A DNA stretch of 64,000 bases from UBA1275 sp038124025 (GCA_038124025.1 JAYPBC010000003.1:1-64000); one strand, 5' to 3'. Positions 47,994 to 58,331 are shown, numbered from the stretch's first letter. Notes: generated from the letters alone by a model not told the origin. A program made the numbers and translations.

Positions 47994-50720
47994 GTGCAAC
48001 TGCTTGTTAAGCGAAATAAAACCATTGTTTGTCTACTCTTCTTCTTCCTGCTTATAGGAATACAAGAAGGCTATGGACAGATGCGAAATTTAGAACGTCA
48101 AGACCAAGGGTCTGGTAGTTCCACCTCCAATACCTTCACTGAACTAAATATGAGCACTTCTGAGGGGTCTGTACAAGGTGGAAGCACCGAAAATGCCGTT
48201 AAATTTCAAGCAAATGACTCCCTTATAGTTCGGCTAGGCAAAGGGCGTAAAGCTTTTTTATATGGAATGGCAAAGATTGCTCACACATCCGGGACTTTGG
48301 TGTCTGGGAAAATTACCATGAACTTAGATTCAACCACGGTAGAAGCCAGAGCTTCGGGTATACAAGATAGCCTTGGTATGCCTGTATTACGAATGGGTGA
48401 GGACGAGATAAAAAGTACCCGAATTCTTTTTAATTACGATAGTAGCCGCGGAAAATTCGAAGACGCACAAATTAACGTGAGCGATGGCCTGCTCATTGGC
48501 TCCAAAATTAAAAATGTAAATGAATCTGAGGTCTTTATTCAAGATGGCCTGTACTCAACCTGCCCACCAGATTATTTATACTACTACTTAGAGGCTAAAC
48601 AAATGAAGGTGGTAGATGAAGAAGAAATATTTTTTACCAACGCCCGGCTTTACGTTCTAGACATTCCCTATCCATTTGTACTACCATTTGGGTACGTACC
48701 AGCACAAATGGATAAAAAGCGCTCTGGTCTTCTGACCCCCACCTATGTGTTCGATGCCCAAGCTTCAAAGGGGATTGGCTTGCATAATTTAGGTTGGTTT
48801 CAATACATCAATGATTATGTGACTACCACGTTAAGCGCTGATGTGTTTACCTCGGGCACTTATTATGCCAATAACTCCACACAATATCGAGTCGGAGATC
48901 GGTTTAATGGTGCTATTACCCTTGGCTATTCAAAAGATCAAGGGTTGGAACCGACAGACCCAGATTTTAGCACCCAAATTAACAAGTCTCTCGGCATCCG
49001 GCATCGACAAACCATTTCTCCATATGCCAGTATTTCGGCCAACGTTAATTTACGAACCGCCGACTTTTTCTCGCAGAATTCTTTTGACATTGAGGATCGT
49101 GCAAAGACTAGTTCTACCTCCAGAATTGCTTACAACTATCGAGATCCTGAGGGTTTATTCACCTTTAGTACCAATGCTAGTATGGTCCAGAATTTTTTCA
49201 ATAATTCGACCAGTCTAGATGGACCTGGCTTTACATTTTCAACTAAAACACTCAGTCCATTCCGGTCTGTATCAGGAAATAATCCAAAGTGGTATGAAAG
49301 TATTTCTCTACGATATAATAACAGTTTCGACAGTAATTTCGACTACCGCCCAACTGATGCCGATAGTGCAAGTATTGGTTTTTTAGATGCGTTTTTATCG
49401 CCAAGTAATTACCGCGAAGCCACCGGGAATAATGATTATATACAATTGGGTTTAAAACAAAGTGCCAACATTACAGTGGGTAAAATTTTGAACTCACCAT
49501 ATGTCAATTCCTCTGTAGGAGTTCAAGTAAACGAATTTTGGTATCCTAGCTCCACACTAAAGCGATTCGATGAACAAGAAAATGAAATCATTACAGAAAA
49601 GAATCCAGGTTTTGTGGCAGGGCGTGATTTTTCAGCTTCATTGAGTTTTTCTACTACGCTGTATGGTACATCGACCCGAAAGATCATGAATTTTGAAGGA
49701 CTTCGACATACCTTTCGCCCCTCGGTTAGTTTTGGATATCGTCCCGATTTTAGTGATCCAAAATGGGGGTATTTCAAAGAGGTTATTTCCGATACACTTG
49801 GAAATACACAGCGCTATAGCATTTTTGATGATGAAATTTATCGGGGGCCTTCGGCCGGGGAGCAGAGAGCTATGAGTATTAGCATCCAAAATATACTTGA
49901 GACTAAACTCGTAAAGAGAGATACCACTGGGGAAGTCAGTGAGAAAAAGATTAAGCTAATCGATAATCTATCGTTAAATACATCCTATAATTTTGCCGCC
50001 GACAGCTTACAATTAAGTCCACTGAGTGCATCACTTAGTTCTAGCAGTTTGAAAGGGGTACGTCTTAATGTTCGCGCTAATTTTTCTTTTTATCAGAGAG
50101 ATTCTCTTGGCAGATATTTCGACCAATTACATCTAGGAAATGGGACTAAACTAGCTCAAATGGAAAGCTTCCGCTTTACCGCAAGTACCAGTTTTAGAGG
50201 AGGAGGTAATGGTATAGAACCTATAACTCCAAAATATCGAAAGCAATACGATCCATTTGCACAAGGGTATTTTAACCCCGTCGATGCTGCTTTTGGGGAG
50301 CAACCGGTGATACCCTTCACTTCCCCATGGAGTTTTAGTCTTAATTTTAGCTACTCTTGGAGGTATAGACATAATAACGATCCCTTAGAAACCGCAACTC
50401 TTAATGCCCAGAGTATTAGCTTTAATTTAACCCCTAAATGGCGTTTTGGAACCACTCTTGGTTATGATTTCATACAAAAAGAGCTTACACCTTCCCAGTT
50501 TTCATTGTACCGCAACCTAGAGTGTTGGGACTTATCGTTTCAAATTAGTCCATTTGGTGACTACCAATACTATTTCTTCCGCCTTAGTGTAAATAACTCC
50601 CAAATTCAGTCCCTATTTCAAAAGTTACCTGTTCTCAAAAACTTAGAACGCAGTTCCTCTCCAACAGGGCGATCTGGCAGGACGAGCAGCAGTGGCTTTC
50701 CGGGGAGTACCAGCTTTTAA
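47994..50720 (+). CDS. lptD: LPS-assembly protein LptD-like
   Basis: 908 residues with a signal peptide (cleavage near GYGQ), an LptA-like beta-jellyroll (about 70-230, with NLDSTTVEARASG), and a large beta barrel. It fits the putative LptD of Bacteroidota, the outer-membrane LPS translocon. Start codon is GTG with AGGAG five bases upstream, one of the clear Shine-Dalgarno sites in this window. The C-terminus is a Ser/Gly-rich tail. Confidence 0.85.
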   Translation: MQLLVKRNKTIVCLLFFFLLIGIQEGYGQMRNLERQDQGSGSSTSNTFTELNMSTSEGSVQGGSTENAVKFQANDSLIVRLGKGRKAFLYGMAKIAHTSGTLVSGKITMNLDSTTVEARASGIQDSLGMPVLRMGEDEIKSTRILFNYDSSRGKFEDAQINVSDGLLIGSKIKNVNESEVFIQDGLYSTCPPDYLYYYLEAKQMKVVDEEEIFFTNARLYVLDIPYPFVLPFGYVPAQMDKKRSGLLTPTYVFDAQASKGIGLHNLGWFQYINDYVTTTLSADVFTSGTYYANNSTQYRVGDRFNGAITLGYSKDQGLEPTDPDFSTQINKSLGIRHRQTISPYASISANVNLRTADFFSQNSFDIEDRAKTSSTSRIAYNYRDPEGLFTFSTNASMVQNFFNNSTSLDGPGFTFSTKTLSPFRSVSGNNPKWYESISLRYNNSFDSNFDYRPTDADSASIGFLDAFLSPSNYREATGNNDYIQLGLKQSANITVGKILNSPYVNSSVGVQVNEFWYPSSTLKRFDEQENEIITEKNPGFVAGRDFSASLSFSTTLYGTSTRKIMNFEGLRHTFRPSVSFGYRPDFSDPKWGYFKEVISDTLGNTQRYSIFDDEIYRGPSAGEQRAMSISIQNILETKLVKRDTTGEVSEKKIKLIDNLSLNTSYNFAADSLQLSPLSASLSSSSLKGVRLNVRANFSFYQRDSLGRYFDQLHLGNGTKLAQMESFRFTASTSFRGGGNGIEPITPKYRKQYDPFAQGYFNPVDAAFGEQPVIPFTSPWSFSLNFSYSWRYRHNNDPLETATLNAQSISFNLTPKWRFGTTLGYDFIQKELTPSQFSLYRNLECWDLSFQISPFGDYQYYFFRLSVNNSQIQSLFQKLPVLKNLERSSSPTGRSGRTSSSGFPGSTSF

Positions 50721-50759
50721 TTTTTGATTAAAAAAACTGATTGATAAAAAGAATAGCAG

Positions 50760-51359
50760 CTACTTTTTATTCATTTTAGCTAAATATTTCACCACGTACT
50801 TCCCTATCACATCAAATTCTAGATTAACCTTATCGCCTTCTTTTTTAGCTGACAGATTCGTGTGTTCCCATGTGTAAGGGATTATTGCTACCCGAAACGC
50901 ATCAACCAGATCTTCTGCCACCGTAAGGCTAATTCCATCTACTGTAATACTACCTCGGCCCACTATCATATTTTGGTCGTCTTTATCAAGAGCGATATCA
51001 ATTAGCCAGCCTGTCTCTTCGGGGGTAATACGAACAATGTTTGCTACCGTATCAACATGCCCTTGAACCAAATGCCCTTCTATACCTTTTTGTAGGGTCA
51101 TTGAGCGCTCTAAATTGACTAATGAATCCACTTTGAGTGCTGAAATGGTCGTCTTTCTCAACGTTTCTTCTATGCTTTGAACCGTGAAACTATGCTCATC
51201 AAAGGCAACTACCGTGTGGCAGGCTCCATTAATCGATATACTTTCGTCAACATGGCAATCACCAGCAAATGAGCATGCAATTTTTGTCTTCTGACCCCCA
51301 TTTGGGATCGCATTTACAGCAGTAACCCGTCCCATTTCTTCAATTATTCCAGTAAACAT
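50760..51359 (-). CDS. ribE: riboflavin synthase alpha chain
   Basis: 199 residues; starts MFTGIIEEMG and has two lumazine-binding repeats (about 1-95 and 98-190), with LERSMTLQKGIEGHLVQGHVD the typical hinge. Dismutates 6,7-dimethyl-8-ribityllumazine. Downstream of ribD on the same strand with an 89-base gap. No FMN riboswitch is visible. Confidence 0.95.
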   Translation of the reverse strand: MFTGIIEEMGRVTAVNAIPNGGQKTKIACSFAGDCHVDESISINGACHTVVAFDEHSFTVQSIEETLRKTTISALKVDSLVNLERSMTLQKGIEGHLVQGHVDTVANIVRITPEETGWLIDIALDKDDQNMIVGRGSITVDGISLTVAEDLVDAFRVAIIPYTWEHTNLSAKKEGDKVNLEFDVIGKYVVKYLAKMNKK

Positions 51360-51448
51360 AATGTTGATTTTTTGTTTAAGCTGATGATTTCTTTTTGATG
51401 CTCGTCCCTCTGTTCAGCTACCGAGGAATATATACCTTGTATATAGGG

Positions 51449-52600
51449 CTAAATATACCCCGTTAATAGCATATCCTCACCTACCTGCTGCCACTTTAGC
51501 TCTTTCAGAGTGCATATATCACGCATAGCAAATATACCTAAGTCCATAATAGAACGGGTACCATTACCCAACAGTTTAGGGGCTATAAACAATTCCAGCT
51601 TATCTGCTAGGCCTTCACGTAAGAGCGCCGATGCTAACTGCTGCCCTGCTTCTACCAAAATAGATTGCACTCCCATGGACCCTAGAGTTGATATCGCTTC
51701 TCGTAAATCTACATGACCATCTTTTTTAGCCACTTGTATAACCTTACCCCTAAAATAATTGTGCTTCATAAGTTTTATCATCGGATCCACATCGTCAGAA
51801 GAAGCTTCTTTATTCCAAGTAACTATCGTCGTTTTTGCCTCATGCTTATCGGAAAATAGATGTAACTCTCGAGGCAGGCTATAGGGCCCATCTAAAACTA
51901 CGCGCATGGGTTGTCGACCTCTCACATGGCGAACGGTTAGTTTTGGATTATCAGCCATCGCTGTTTGCCGGCCAATTAATACCGCATCGTAATATGAACG
52001 CCATTCGTGCACTTTTTTTCTGGCAAGTTTTCCTGTAATCCACTGTGAATCTCCATCGGCCGCTGCAATATATCCATCTACTGTCTGTGCCATCTTTAAA
52101 GTGACAAAAGGCCGACCGAATCTCTGGGTATGATTGAAAAACTCATTAATTTGTTCTGCCTCTTTCTCAAGCACACCTATGGTCACATCAATACCGTGTG
52201 CCTTTAGTTTTTCAATTCCGTTACCATTAACCAATGGGTTAGGATCTTTCTGCGCAATAACCACTCGTTTTATTGGAAGTGTTACTAGTAAATCTGCACA
52301 TGGAGGGGTTTTACCATGATGAGAACAGGGCTCTAAAGTAACGTATACCGTTGCACCTTCTAAGGCCTCGGGGTTTTCTACGGACTTTACGGCTTCAACC
52401 TCGGCATGCGCTCCGCCATATTTTTTGTGATATCCTGCGCCAATTCGTTGTCCAAGTGAGTCTACAATAACACAACCAACTAGTGGATTTGGTGAAACCT
52501 TACCCTTTGCCTTTAGAGCTAAATCAAATGCCTGTTGCATAAAAAAGGAGTCTCGTTCTCGCGATTCTTCATGCGACGGTATATTCCCTTTCTTTGTCAT
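51449..52600 (-). CDS. ribD: bifunctional riboflavin deaminase/reductase
   Basis: 383 residues: zinc deaminase half with H65-A-E67 and P91-C92...C101, then the reductase half (about 165-380). Two early steps of riboflavin synthesis. The ATG lies 10 bases after the U-tract of a terminator that ends the upstream ppiD-like gene, so ribD may be transcribed by read-through or from a promoter hidden in the ppiD gene end. Internal Met at codon 21 could be an alternative start but would lose conserved residues. Confidence 0.95.
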   Translation of the reverse strand: MTKKGNIPSHEESRERDSFFMQQAFDLALKAKGKVSPNPLVGCVIVDSLGQRIGAGYHKKYGGAHAEVEAVKSVENPEALEGATVYVTLEPCSHHGKTPPCADLLVTLPIKRVVIAQKDPNPLVNGNGIEKLKAHGIDVTIGVLEKEAEQINEFFNHTQRFGRPFVTLKMAQTVDGYIAAADGDSQWITGKLARKKVHEWRSYYDAVLIGRQTAMADNPKLTVRHVRGRQPMRVVLDGPYSLPRELHLFSDKHEAKTTIVTWNKEASSDDVDPMIKLMKHNYFRGKVIQVAKKDGHVDLREAISTLGSMGVQSILVEAGQQLASALLREGLADKLELFIAPKLLGNGTRSIMDLGIFAMRDICTLKELKWQQVGEDMLLTGYI

Positions 52601-52610
52601 ATTTAATGGT

Positions 52611-52644
52611 AAAAAAAAGGGATGAAAACGTAGTTCTCATCCCT
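52611..52644 (-). terminator. intrinsic terminator between ppiD-like gene and ribD
   Basis: On the minus strand AGGGATGA (52637-52644) pairs with TCATCCCT (52618-52625), 11-base loop, then T7-T8 (52611-52618). Ends 10 bases before the ribD start codon at 52600. Confidence 0.88.
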
Positions 52645-52665
52645 CTATGATAAAAAATTCTGGGA

Positions 52666-54435
52666 TTACTGTAATAAAACAGATCGATTATCGACGATAT
52701 CCGCCTCTGCTTTTAGTTGCGAAATCCACACACTTAAATACTCATTATTTAATTCTTGCTCGAGTTGCTGACGAATATTTTCAAAAGTAACAGGGGTTGT
52801 TGCTGCCAAGTTAGGTTCTGTCTTACTCGTGAGTTGAAGTACATACATAGCACTCTCGCCAGCGACTGGCCCAGAGCGTTCATCTACTTCCATACTAAAG
52901 GCATACCCAATAACTTCTGGCTCTCTACCAGCCCCTCGTAACACCGTACTGTTTGCCGATACGTTGTCTACGACCACTATACTTTTGTCCGTGGCTTCAC
53001 TCAATGAAACTAAGTCATTATGCTGACTTAGCCATTGTTGAATCTGCGTCTGTAACACCTCTTTACGTTTTTCGGTGCGCACAGCTGCTTCTAGCTGAGA
53101 ACGTACTTCCTCAAAAGCTCGATAGCCTTCTTCGATGACTTCACTTAGTTGCATGACAACTAATTCATTACTTAATTCGATTGGCGCCGAGATATCTCCT
53201 ACTTCGGAACGAGACAAGAAATCCAATACTTGTTGAGAGTTACCTAAACCAGAAATAAAGGTATTTCCATCTGTTGCAAATATACTACCAACGCTAATTT
53301 CTGCTCTATTTGCCTCTTCAATGAAATCATTATCCTCAGCGAAATACTGAAATTCATCCGCTTTTTCACCCATTTCATTCAATGTTGCAGGAAGCGCCTC
53401 ATATATTCGAGACATCACCGCAAACTGTATGGTATTTCTATCTTCGCTAATGTTTTTAATAATAGCGGCAGAGGTGCCTAAATCAAGTACTTCAGTAACC
53501 TCACCCTCTTCCACAGACAAAACGGCTTCATATTCTACTCGAAGTTCCTCCTTATCCACAGAAACTCCATTATATGGGGTACTTGACTGCTGCAAAAACA
53601 AAAATACAGAGTCATTATCTGCGGTTGCAAAGTCTACTCGCAAGTTATCTAGTTCTTCCCGAATAATGGCCGAATCCTCTGAGGTAGGTAGTATGCTGAA
53701 TCGAACAAAATTAGCTCTGTAGGATTTTTCTTGGGTATATGACTCTTTATTAGCGGTGTAATAAGAGCGTAAATCCGAATCTGTCACTTCTATGGTACTT
53801 TCATCCACTTCACTATAAGGGAATCGCAGGTATTCTAATTCTGCAAAAGTGTTGCGCCGAACAAATTCACGCTCTATTTCCGCCTGGGTGACCTGTAGAC
53901 CAGATGTGATATAGTTACTGAGCTTTTCTTGTCGTCTTTTTTGCTTCAATTGTAATTCAATAGCAATGGCTTCTTGTGAATATTGTTCGTCTGATAGTAC
54001 ATTTTGAACCATGAATCGATCAATGGTTCCATCTTCACGTTGGAAATATTGGCGTATTAAGGGATCTGGATTTTCTCCGTATACCATATCCAATAATTCA
54101 TCATCGGTAACGGTTATTCCAAGCTCGTCCATTTTTTGTTCAAGTAACTTAGCGCTGACGATTTCCTCCCAAACTTGTGATTCGTAGGCCGCCCTCAGTT
54201 CGGGATTCATACTCTGACCCGTTTGCTGGCTGTAGGCATTTGAATAGTATTGAACTCTACTATTGTATTCTTCGTAACTAATAGTTTCACCATTGACCGA
54301 GCCAAGGGATCTAGGCCCCATCATTAAGGCATTTGGATCGAATACGTCCATAACTACCCATAGAAGCCCAAAAGATCCTATTAATATCCATAAGATAATA
54401 CCGGTGTTATCTCTAAATTTCGTCATTACACCCAT
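52666..54435 (-). CDS. PpiD/SurA-N type chaperone
   Basis: 589 residues: one N-terminal membrane anchor (about 11-29), a SurA-N-like helical domain (about 40-190), and a middle part in the place of the PPIase domain. I do not see a well-formed parvulin signature, so peptidyl-prolyl isomerase activity is doubtful; the fold and location suggest a periplasmic folding factor. Met at codon 4 is an alternative start. A terminator separates it from ribD. Confidence 0.82.
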   Translation of the reverse strand: MGVMTKFRDNTGIILWILIGSFGLLWVVMDVFDPNALMMGPRSLGSVNGETISYEEYNSRVQYYSNAYSQQTGQSMNPELRAAYESQVWEEIVSAKLLEQKMDELGITVTDDELLDMVYGENPDPLIRQYFQREDGTIDRFMVQNVLSDEQYSQEAIAIELQLKQKRRQEKLSNYITSGLQVTQAEIEREFVRRNTFAELEYLRFPYSEVDESTIEVTDSDLRSYYTANKESYTQEKSYRANFVRFSILPTSEDSAIIREELDNLRVDFATADNDSVFLFLQQSSTPYNGVSVDKEELRVEYEAVLSVEEGEVTEVLDLGTSAAIIKNISEDRNTIQFAVMSRIYEALPATLNEMGEKADEFQYFAEDNDFIEEANRAEISVGSIFATDGNTFISGLGNSQQVLDFLSRSEVGDISAPIELSNELVVMQLSEVIEEGYRAFEEVRSQLEAAVRTEKRKEVLQTQIQQWLSQHNDLVSLSEATDKSIVVVDNVSANSTVLRGAGREPEVIGYAFSMEVDERSGPVAGESAMYVLQLTSKTEPNLAATTPVTFENIRQQLEQELNNEYLSVWISQLKAEADIVDNRSVLLQ

Positions 54436-54574
54436 GACAGGTTTCCTCTTTATTGAACAATTAAATTGATATTTCTGTTGCTATGCACCTAAAAATAGAA
54501 TAGCAGGGTGGCAAATATACGCCAATACCGCGGCAATTAAAAGTAAAACCAAACAGCTTTACATAGGAATAAAC

Positions 54575-55507
54575 TCAAAACAACTCGATAAATCGCAAAT
54601 GTTTTAAATACCGTTTTGGATCCTCTTCAATTGCCTTGATTAACTTATTTAAGTTTACGGACAGTGAATCCATATTTACATAGAGCGATTGATCATTCAG
54701 TAGTAAGCCTAAACTGCCTTCACCTCGGTCTATTTTTTCTAGTACCGAATTCAGCGTAATCGATGTTGTGGACAGCTCTCTGGTTAGTTGACTCATTTCT
54801 ACACTCAATTCTTCTAAATTTTTAATGCTCTGCTCTATAGATGTCTTGGAACTGTCACTTAAATCCTCAATATTTTCTAAACTCCGTCTTGCTGAACCAA
54901 TCATATCGTTTAATTCATCAGTGTTGGATTTAACAGCCTCAAGCAAATAATCACTTGTTTGTTTAACATTTGATAAGGCATTCCCTACATTATTTGATGA
55001 TTGCTGACTTAAAAAATCTAGAGCGCGTAATTTTTCATTTAACAGGGTAATGGTAACCGCAACGGAATCGCTAATCGCCGTGCCTCTATCAGTAAATGTA
55101 TTTAACAGACCTTCTTTTTGAATACCTTTCAAATACGAACCCCACTCCAATGACTCGGTAGAATTAGATTTAATGATCCGAATGGTTGATGAACCAAGAA
55201 AATCAGGTGCAGCTAACTGTGCCATGGAACCTTTAGGCAATTGAATATCCTCGGTAATGTTTAATGTAATTAATGCACTGTCTTCTTGAACCAAGTACTG
55301 CATTTCCCGTACCGTTCCAATCTTAAACCCGTTGAGATATACATTACTCCCCCTTATCAAGCCCTCAACGGTGTCAAATTTTGTATACAAGACATTCACT
55401 TGAGAAAATATAGGCTCATCTTTCATGATTCTAAAGCCCATGTACCCGATGAATAGGGCAAAAAACACCACTAATCCTATTTTTAATTCATTACTAACTT
55501 TTGCCAC
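54575..55507 (-). CDS. mlaD: MlaD-type MCE-domain protein
   Basis: 310 residues: membrane anchor (9-27), MCE domain (about 35-115, with YLNGFKIGTVREM), and a long coiled C-terminal part. The start is GTG (complement of CAC at 55505-55507). Part of an Mla lipid-transport system with the MlaF and MlaE genes upstream, but separated from mlaF by 207 bases with no reading frame I can support. Confidence 0.9.
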   Translation of the reverse strand: MAKVSNELKIGLVVFFALFIGYMGFRIMKDEPIFSQVNVLYTKFDTVEGLIRGSNVYLNGFKIGTVREMQYLVQEDSALITLNITEDIQLPKGSMAQLAAPDFLGSSTIRIIKSNSTESLEWGSYLKGIQKEGLLNTFTDRGTAISDSVAVTITLLNEKLRALDFLSQQSSNNVGNALSNVKQTSDYLLEAVKSNTDELNDMIGSARRSLENIEDLSDSSKTSIEQSIKNLEELSVEMSQLTRELSTTSITLNSVLEKIDRGEGSLGLLLNDQSLYVNMDSLSVNLNKLIKAIEEDPKRYLKHLRFIELF

Positions 55508-55714
55508 AATAATGCTTTTTTGAAGTCGATTTTGAGTCTTTATTTATGTTGTACAGTACGTAGGTAATTCCAATTAAGATACAGCTATTACAATATATCT
55601 CACATTAAACATTATTAAACTAACTCATTGATTAACACAGAGATTTAACTACATCGTTCAACGTCTATTCGTTCGATGCCTATTCGATCAACTAGCAAAT
55701 CAATTAACCCACTA

Positions 55715-56449
55715 CTAAATCTGATATTCACTTGCCTTTATAAAGTCCAATAAAGGTTTATCCGTACTGCTTTTCATCTCCTCCACAGTCCCATACCAAC
55801 CTAATTTTTTCTGATCCAAAAACGCAACCTTTTCTGCAATCTGTAACACGCTATGCATATCATGGGTGATTACGATGGACGTTATTTCCAACTGTTCAGA
55901 CATATAAACAATAAGCTCATTGATCTCCTCAGAGGTTTGAGGGTCTAAGCCGGATGTAGGTTCGTCATACAACACATATTCAGGCTCTAAAATAATGGCG
56001 CGCGCTAGCCCCACTCTTTTTCTCATTCCCCCTGAAAGTGCGGAGGTTGGTTTATTCCCGGAACCCACTAGATTTACCATTTCTAGGGCTTTATCTACCT
56101 TTTTTCGAATAGTGGATTCATCTAAATCTGTAAAATAGCGAAGTGGGAAGGCTACATTTTCAAAGGTATTGATTGAGTCAAAAAGGGCTCCACCCTGGAA
56201 CAAAATACCGAACTTTTGGCGTATTTTTCGTAGCTCGGCATAATTCAATTCAAATAGCTTATAGCCATCTATAACAACGTCTCCGTGATCGGGGTATAGT
56301 AGGGCATTTAAATGTTTTAACAGCACTGATTTTCCACAGCCAGACTTTCCTATAATGGCTAGAGTCTCCCCATCAGGGATGTCAAAACTCACATCTTGCC
56401 ACACAAGATTTTCTCCAAAAGACTTCGATAAATTTTGTATTTCAATCAT
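55715..56449 (-). CDS. mlaF: Mla-type ABC ATP-binding protein
   Basis: 244 residues with Walker A GKSGCGKS (34-41), signature LSGGMRKR (138-145) and Walker B YVLYDE (158-163). Matches the MlaF class of retrograde/anterograde phospholipid transporters. Starts 57 bases after mlaE and is followed by mlaD. Confidence 0.94.
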   Translation of the reverse strand: MIEIQNLSKSFGENLVWQDVSFDIPDGETLAIIGKSGCGKSVLLKHLNALLYPDHGDVVIDGYKLFELNYAELRKIRQKFGILFQGGALFDSINTFENVAFPLRYFTDLDESTIRKKVDKALEMVNLVGSGNKPTSALSGGMRKRVGLARAIILEPEYVLYDEPTSGLDPQTSEEINELIVYMSEQLEITSIVITHDMHSVLQIAEKVAFLDQKKLGWYGTVEEMKSSTDKPLLDFIKASEYQI

Positions 56450-56506
56450 CGCCGTTTATTTATCCATTTGGTTATCCTCATTCGAGAATATCTTTACGAT
56501 TACGCA

Positions 56507-57244
56507 CTACAGTAATATTGCCGCTAACACAAAATCCGACAATAAGACATAGATACAGCTTAGCACGGTGGCCTGAGTGGTGGCATTCCCTACGCCTTCA
56601 GCACCCCCACTAGCATAGTATCCCTTAAAGGAGGATATAGAAGTGATTACAAATCCGAACACAAAGGACTTAACCACACCAAAAACTACATCTTCTGGGA
56701 AAAAAAACTCTCTCGCACCCTGCATAAATTCCGCTGCGGGTAAAATTCCGTCCAAAGAGCCCGCTAATAAACCACCTGAAATTCCTGTTACTGCTGCTAT
56801 CACATAGAGAACAGGGAACATAAAAATACCCGATAACACCCTAGGAACAACTAAAAAAGTAACCGAATTGAACCCCATAGATTCAAGGGCATCTATCTGC
56901 TCACTCACCCGCATGGTTCCTAATTCCGTAGAAATTCTTGCACCCACTTTACCAGCCAAAACTAAGGCTCCGATAACGGCTGCCAGCTCAATAATAATGG
57001 ATTGACCCACAATGGACCCAACGATGGAAGCGGGATAAATATCTGTATCTAACTGATAGGCCGTTTGAAGGGTTAATACCGCGCCGGTAAACACCCCTGT
57101 TAGCATAATAATAGGGATAGATTCGTAGCCAATTTTGACAAATTCTTGGAACAAATTCTTCCGATAGGTACTAAATTCCAAAATGGATCGAAGAGCTTGA
57201 TATAGTAAAGTGGCGTATTGACCTAGTTGGCGTATTGCTTCCAT
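56507..57244 (-). CDS. mlaE: MlaE-type permease
   Basis: 245 residues and about five to six helices with the family block ELGTMRVSEQIDALESMG (about 128-145), the hallmark of MlaE. First gene of the mlaE-mlaF-mlaD unit; moves phospholipids between the membranes together with MCE proteins. Divergent from the PorQ-like gene. Confidence 0.94.
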   Translation of the reverse strand: MEAIRQLGQYATLLYQALRSILEFSTYRKNLFQEFVKIGYESIPIIMLTGVFTGAVLTLQTAYQLDTDIYPASIVGSIVGQSIIIELAAVIGALVLAGKVGARISTELGTMRVSEQIDALESMGFNSVTFLVVPRVLSGIFMFPVLYVIAAVTGISGGLLAGSLDGILPAAEFMQGAREFFFPEDVVFGVVKSFVFGFVITSISSFKGYYASGGAEGVGNATTQATVLSCIYVLLSDFVLAAILL

Positions 57245-57305
57245 GTTTCGGTTCTACGGTTAACCATTCAATTAGTTATATTACAAAAGATTTTTACCAA
57301 TTGTC

Positions 57306-58331
57306 ATGTTCACCACCAGGCATTTGACCTTTACCAAACCCACATTATTTGCCATTTTACTGCTTTTTTCTTTGGGATGGGCGGTACCTAATCATATTCA
57401 AGCGCAGGATGATTCAGGCGAAATTTTTCGGTTTTTACGAATGTCAACCTCAGCTCAAATGGCTGGTATGGGAGGAAATCATGTAGGGCTATGGAGTGCA
57501 GATGGTTCGACTTTTTTTGCCAATCCTGCCTACTTAACACCCACTGATCATGGGACAGCGTCCTTAAGTTTTGTGAATTATTTTGCTGATGCACGTTACA
57601 GCAATCTACATTATGCCTACAATATTAAGGACGTAGGAACAATCGCAGCTGGGGTGCAATATGCTAGCTACGGAGATATGAGGCGTTATGATGAATACGG
57701 AGCTGATCTTGGCAATTTCAGCGCCGGTGATTATGTAACGCATCTAAGCCTAAGCCGGAAACTTTATCCAACCATTCAAAGTGGCTTTAGCATTCTATGG
57801 CTACACTCTTCTTTAGATCAATATAACGCTTCAGCTTTTGCGCTCTCAGGTGGGCTCATGTATACTCATCCCGATAAAGTCCTAGCTGCAGGTGTTACTA
57901 TTCAACATTTAGGGTGGGTATACAACAACTACTTAAATTCGCAAGAAAAACTACCCTTTAACATTGCTTTTGGAGCTTCATTCAAACCAGAAAATTTTCC
58001 CTTCCTCCTTGCCATCACCCTTAATGACTTACACCGCTGGAAATTACCCGTTATTGGCGAGGAAAAGCCTGGGGCAGTTGATTATGCTCTTCGCCATCTT
58101 CGGTTAGGAGGAGAAGCAACCATTGGCAAACATGCGTATTTACGCTGGGGCTATAATCCCTATCAACACGAGCAGACCGAAACGGGAAGGGCCATTGACT
58201 TAGCCGGAGCAAGTATTGGTTTAGGTATGGTGATACAACAATATCGCTTCGATATAAGTAGGCAGTCGTACAGTAGAATGGGGGGGATTGTTCAAGTAAG
58301 TTTTAAACGTACACCCGCTATCAGCAATTAA
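57306..58331 (+). CDS. porQ: PorQ-like type IX secretion protein
   Basis: 341 residues with a signal peptide (cleavage near IQAQ), then FLRMSTSAQMAGMGGNHVGL and NPAYLTP, the PorQ/UPF0164-type opening, and beta-strand-rich barrel. PorQ works in C-terminal signal handling in type IX secretion. Together with the PorV-like fragment at 1-372 it points to a T9SS in this genome. Contains a G7 tract near its end (58280-58286). Confidence 0.8.
   Translation: MFTTRHLTFTKPTLFAILLLFSLGWAVPNHIQAQDDSGEIFRFLRMSTSAQMAGMGGNHVGLWSADGSTFFANPAYLTPTDHGTASLSFVNYFADARYSNLHYAYNIKDVGTIAAGVQYASYGDMRRYDEYGADLGNFSAGDYVTHLSLSRKLYPTIQSGFSILWLHSSLDQYNASAFALSGGLMYTHPDKVLAAGVTIQHLGWVYNNYLNSQEKLPFNIAFGASFKPENFPFLLAITLNDLHRWKLPVIGEEKPGAVDYALRHLRLGGEATIGKHAYLRWGYNPYQHEQTETGRAIDLAGASIGLGMVIQQYRFDISRQSYSRMGGIVQVSFKRTPAISN

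Noticed and set aside
51360..51448. FMN riboswitch before ribE or ribD
   Set aside because: No RFN consensus is visible in 51360-51448 or 52601-52665.
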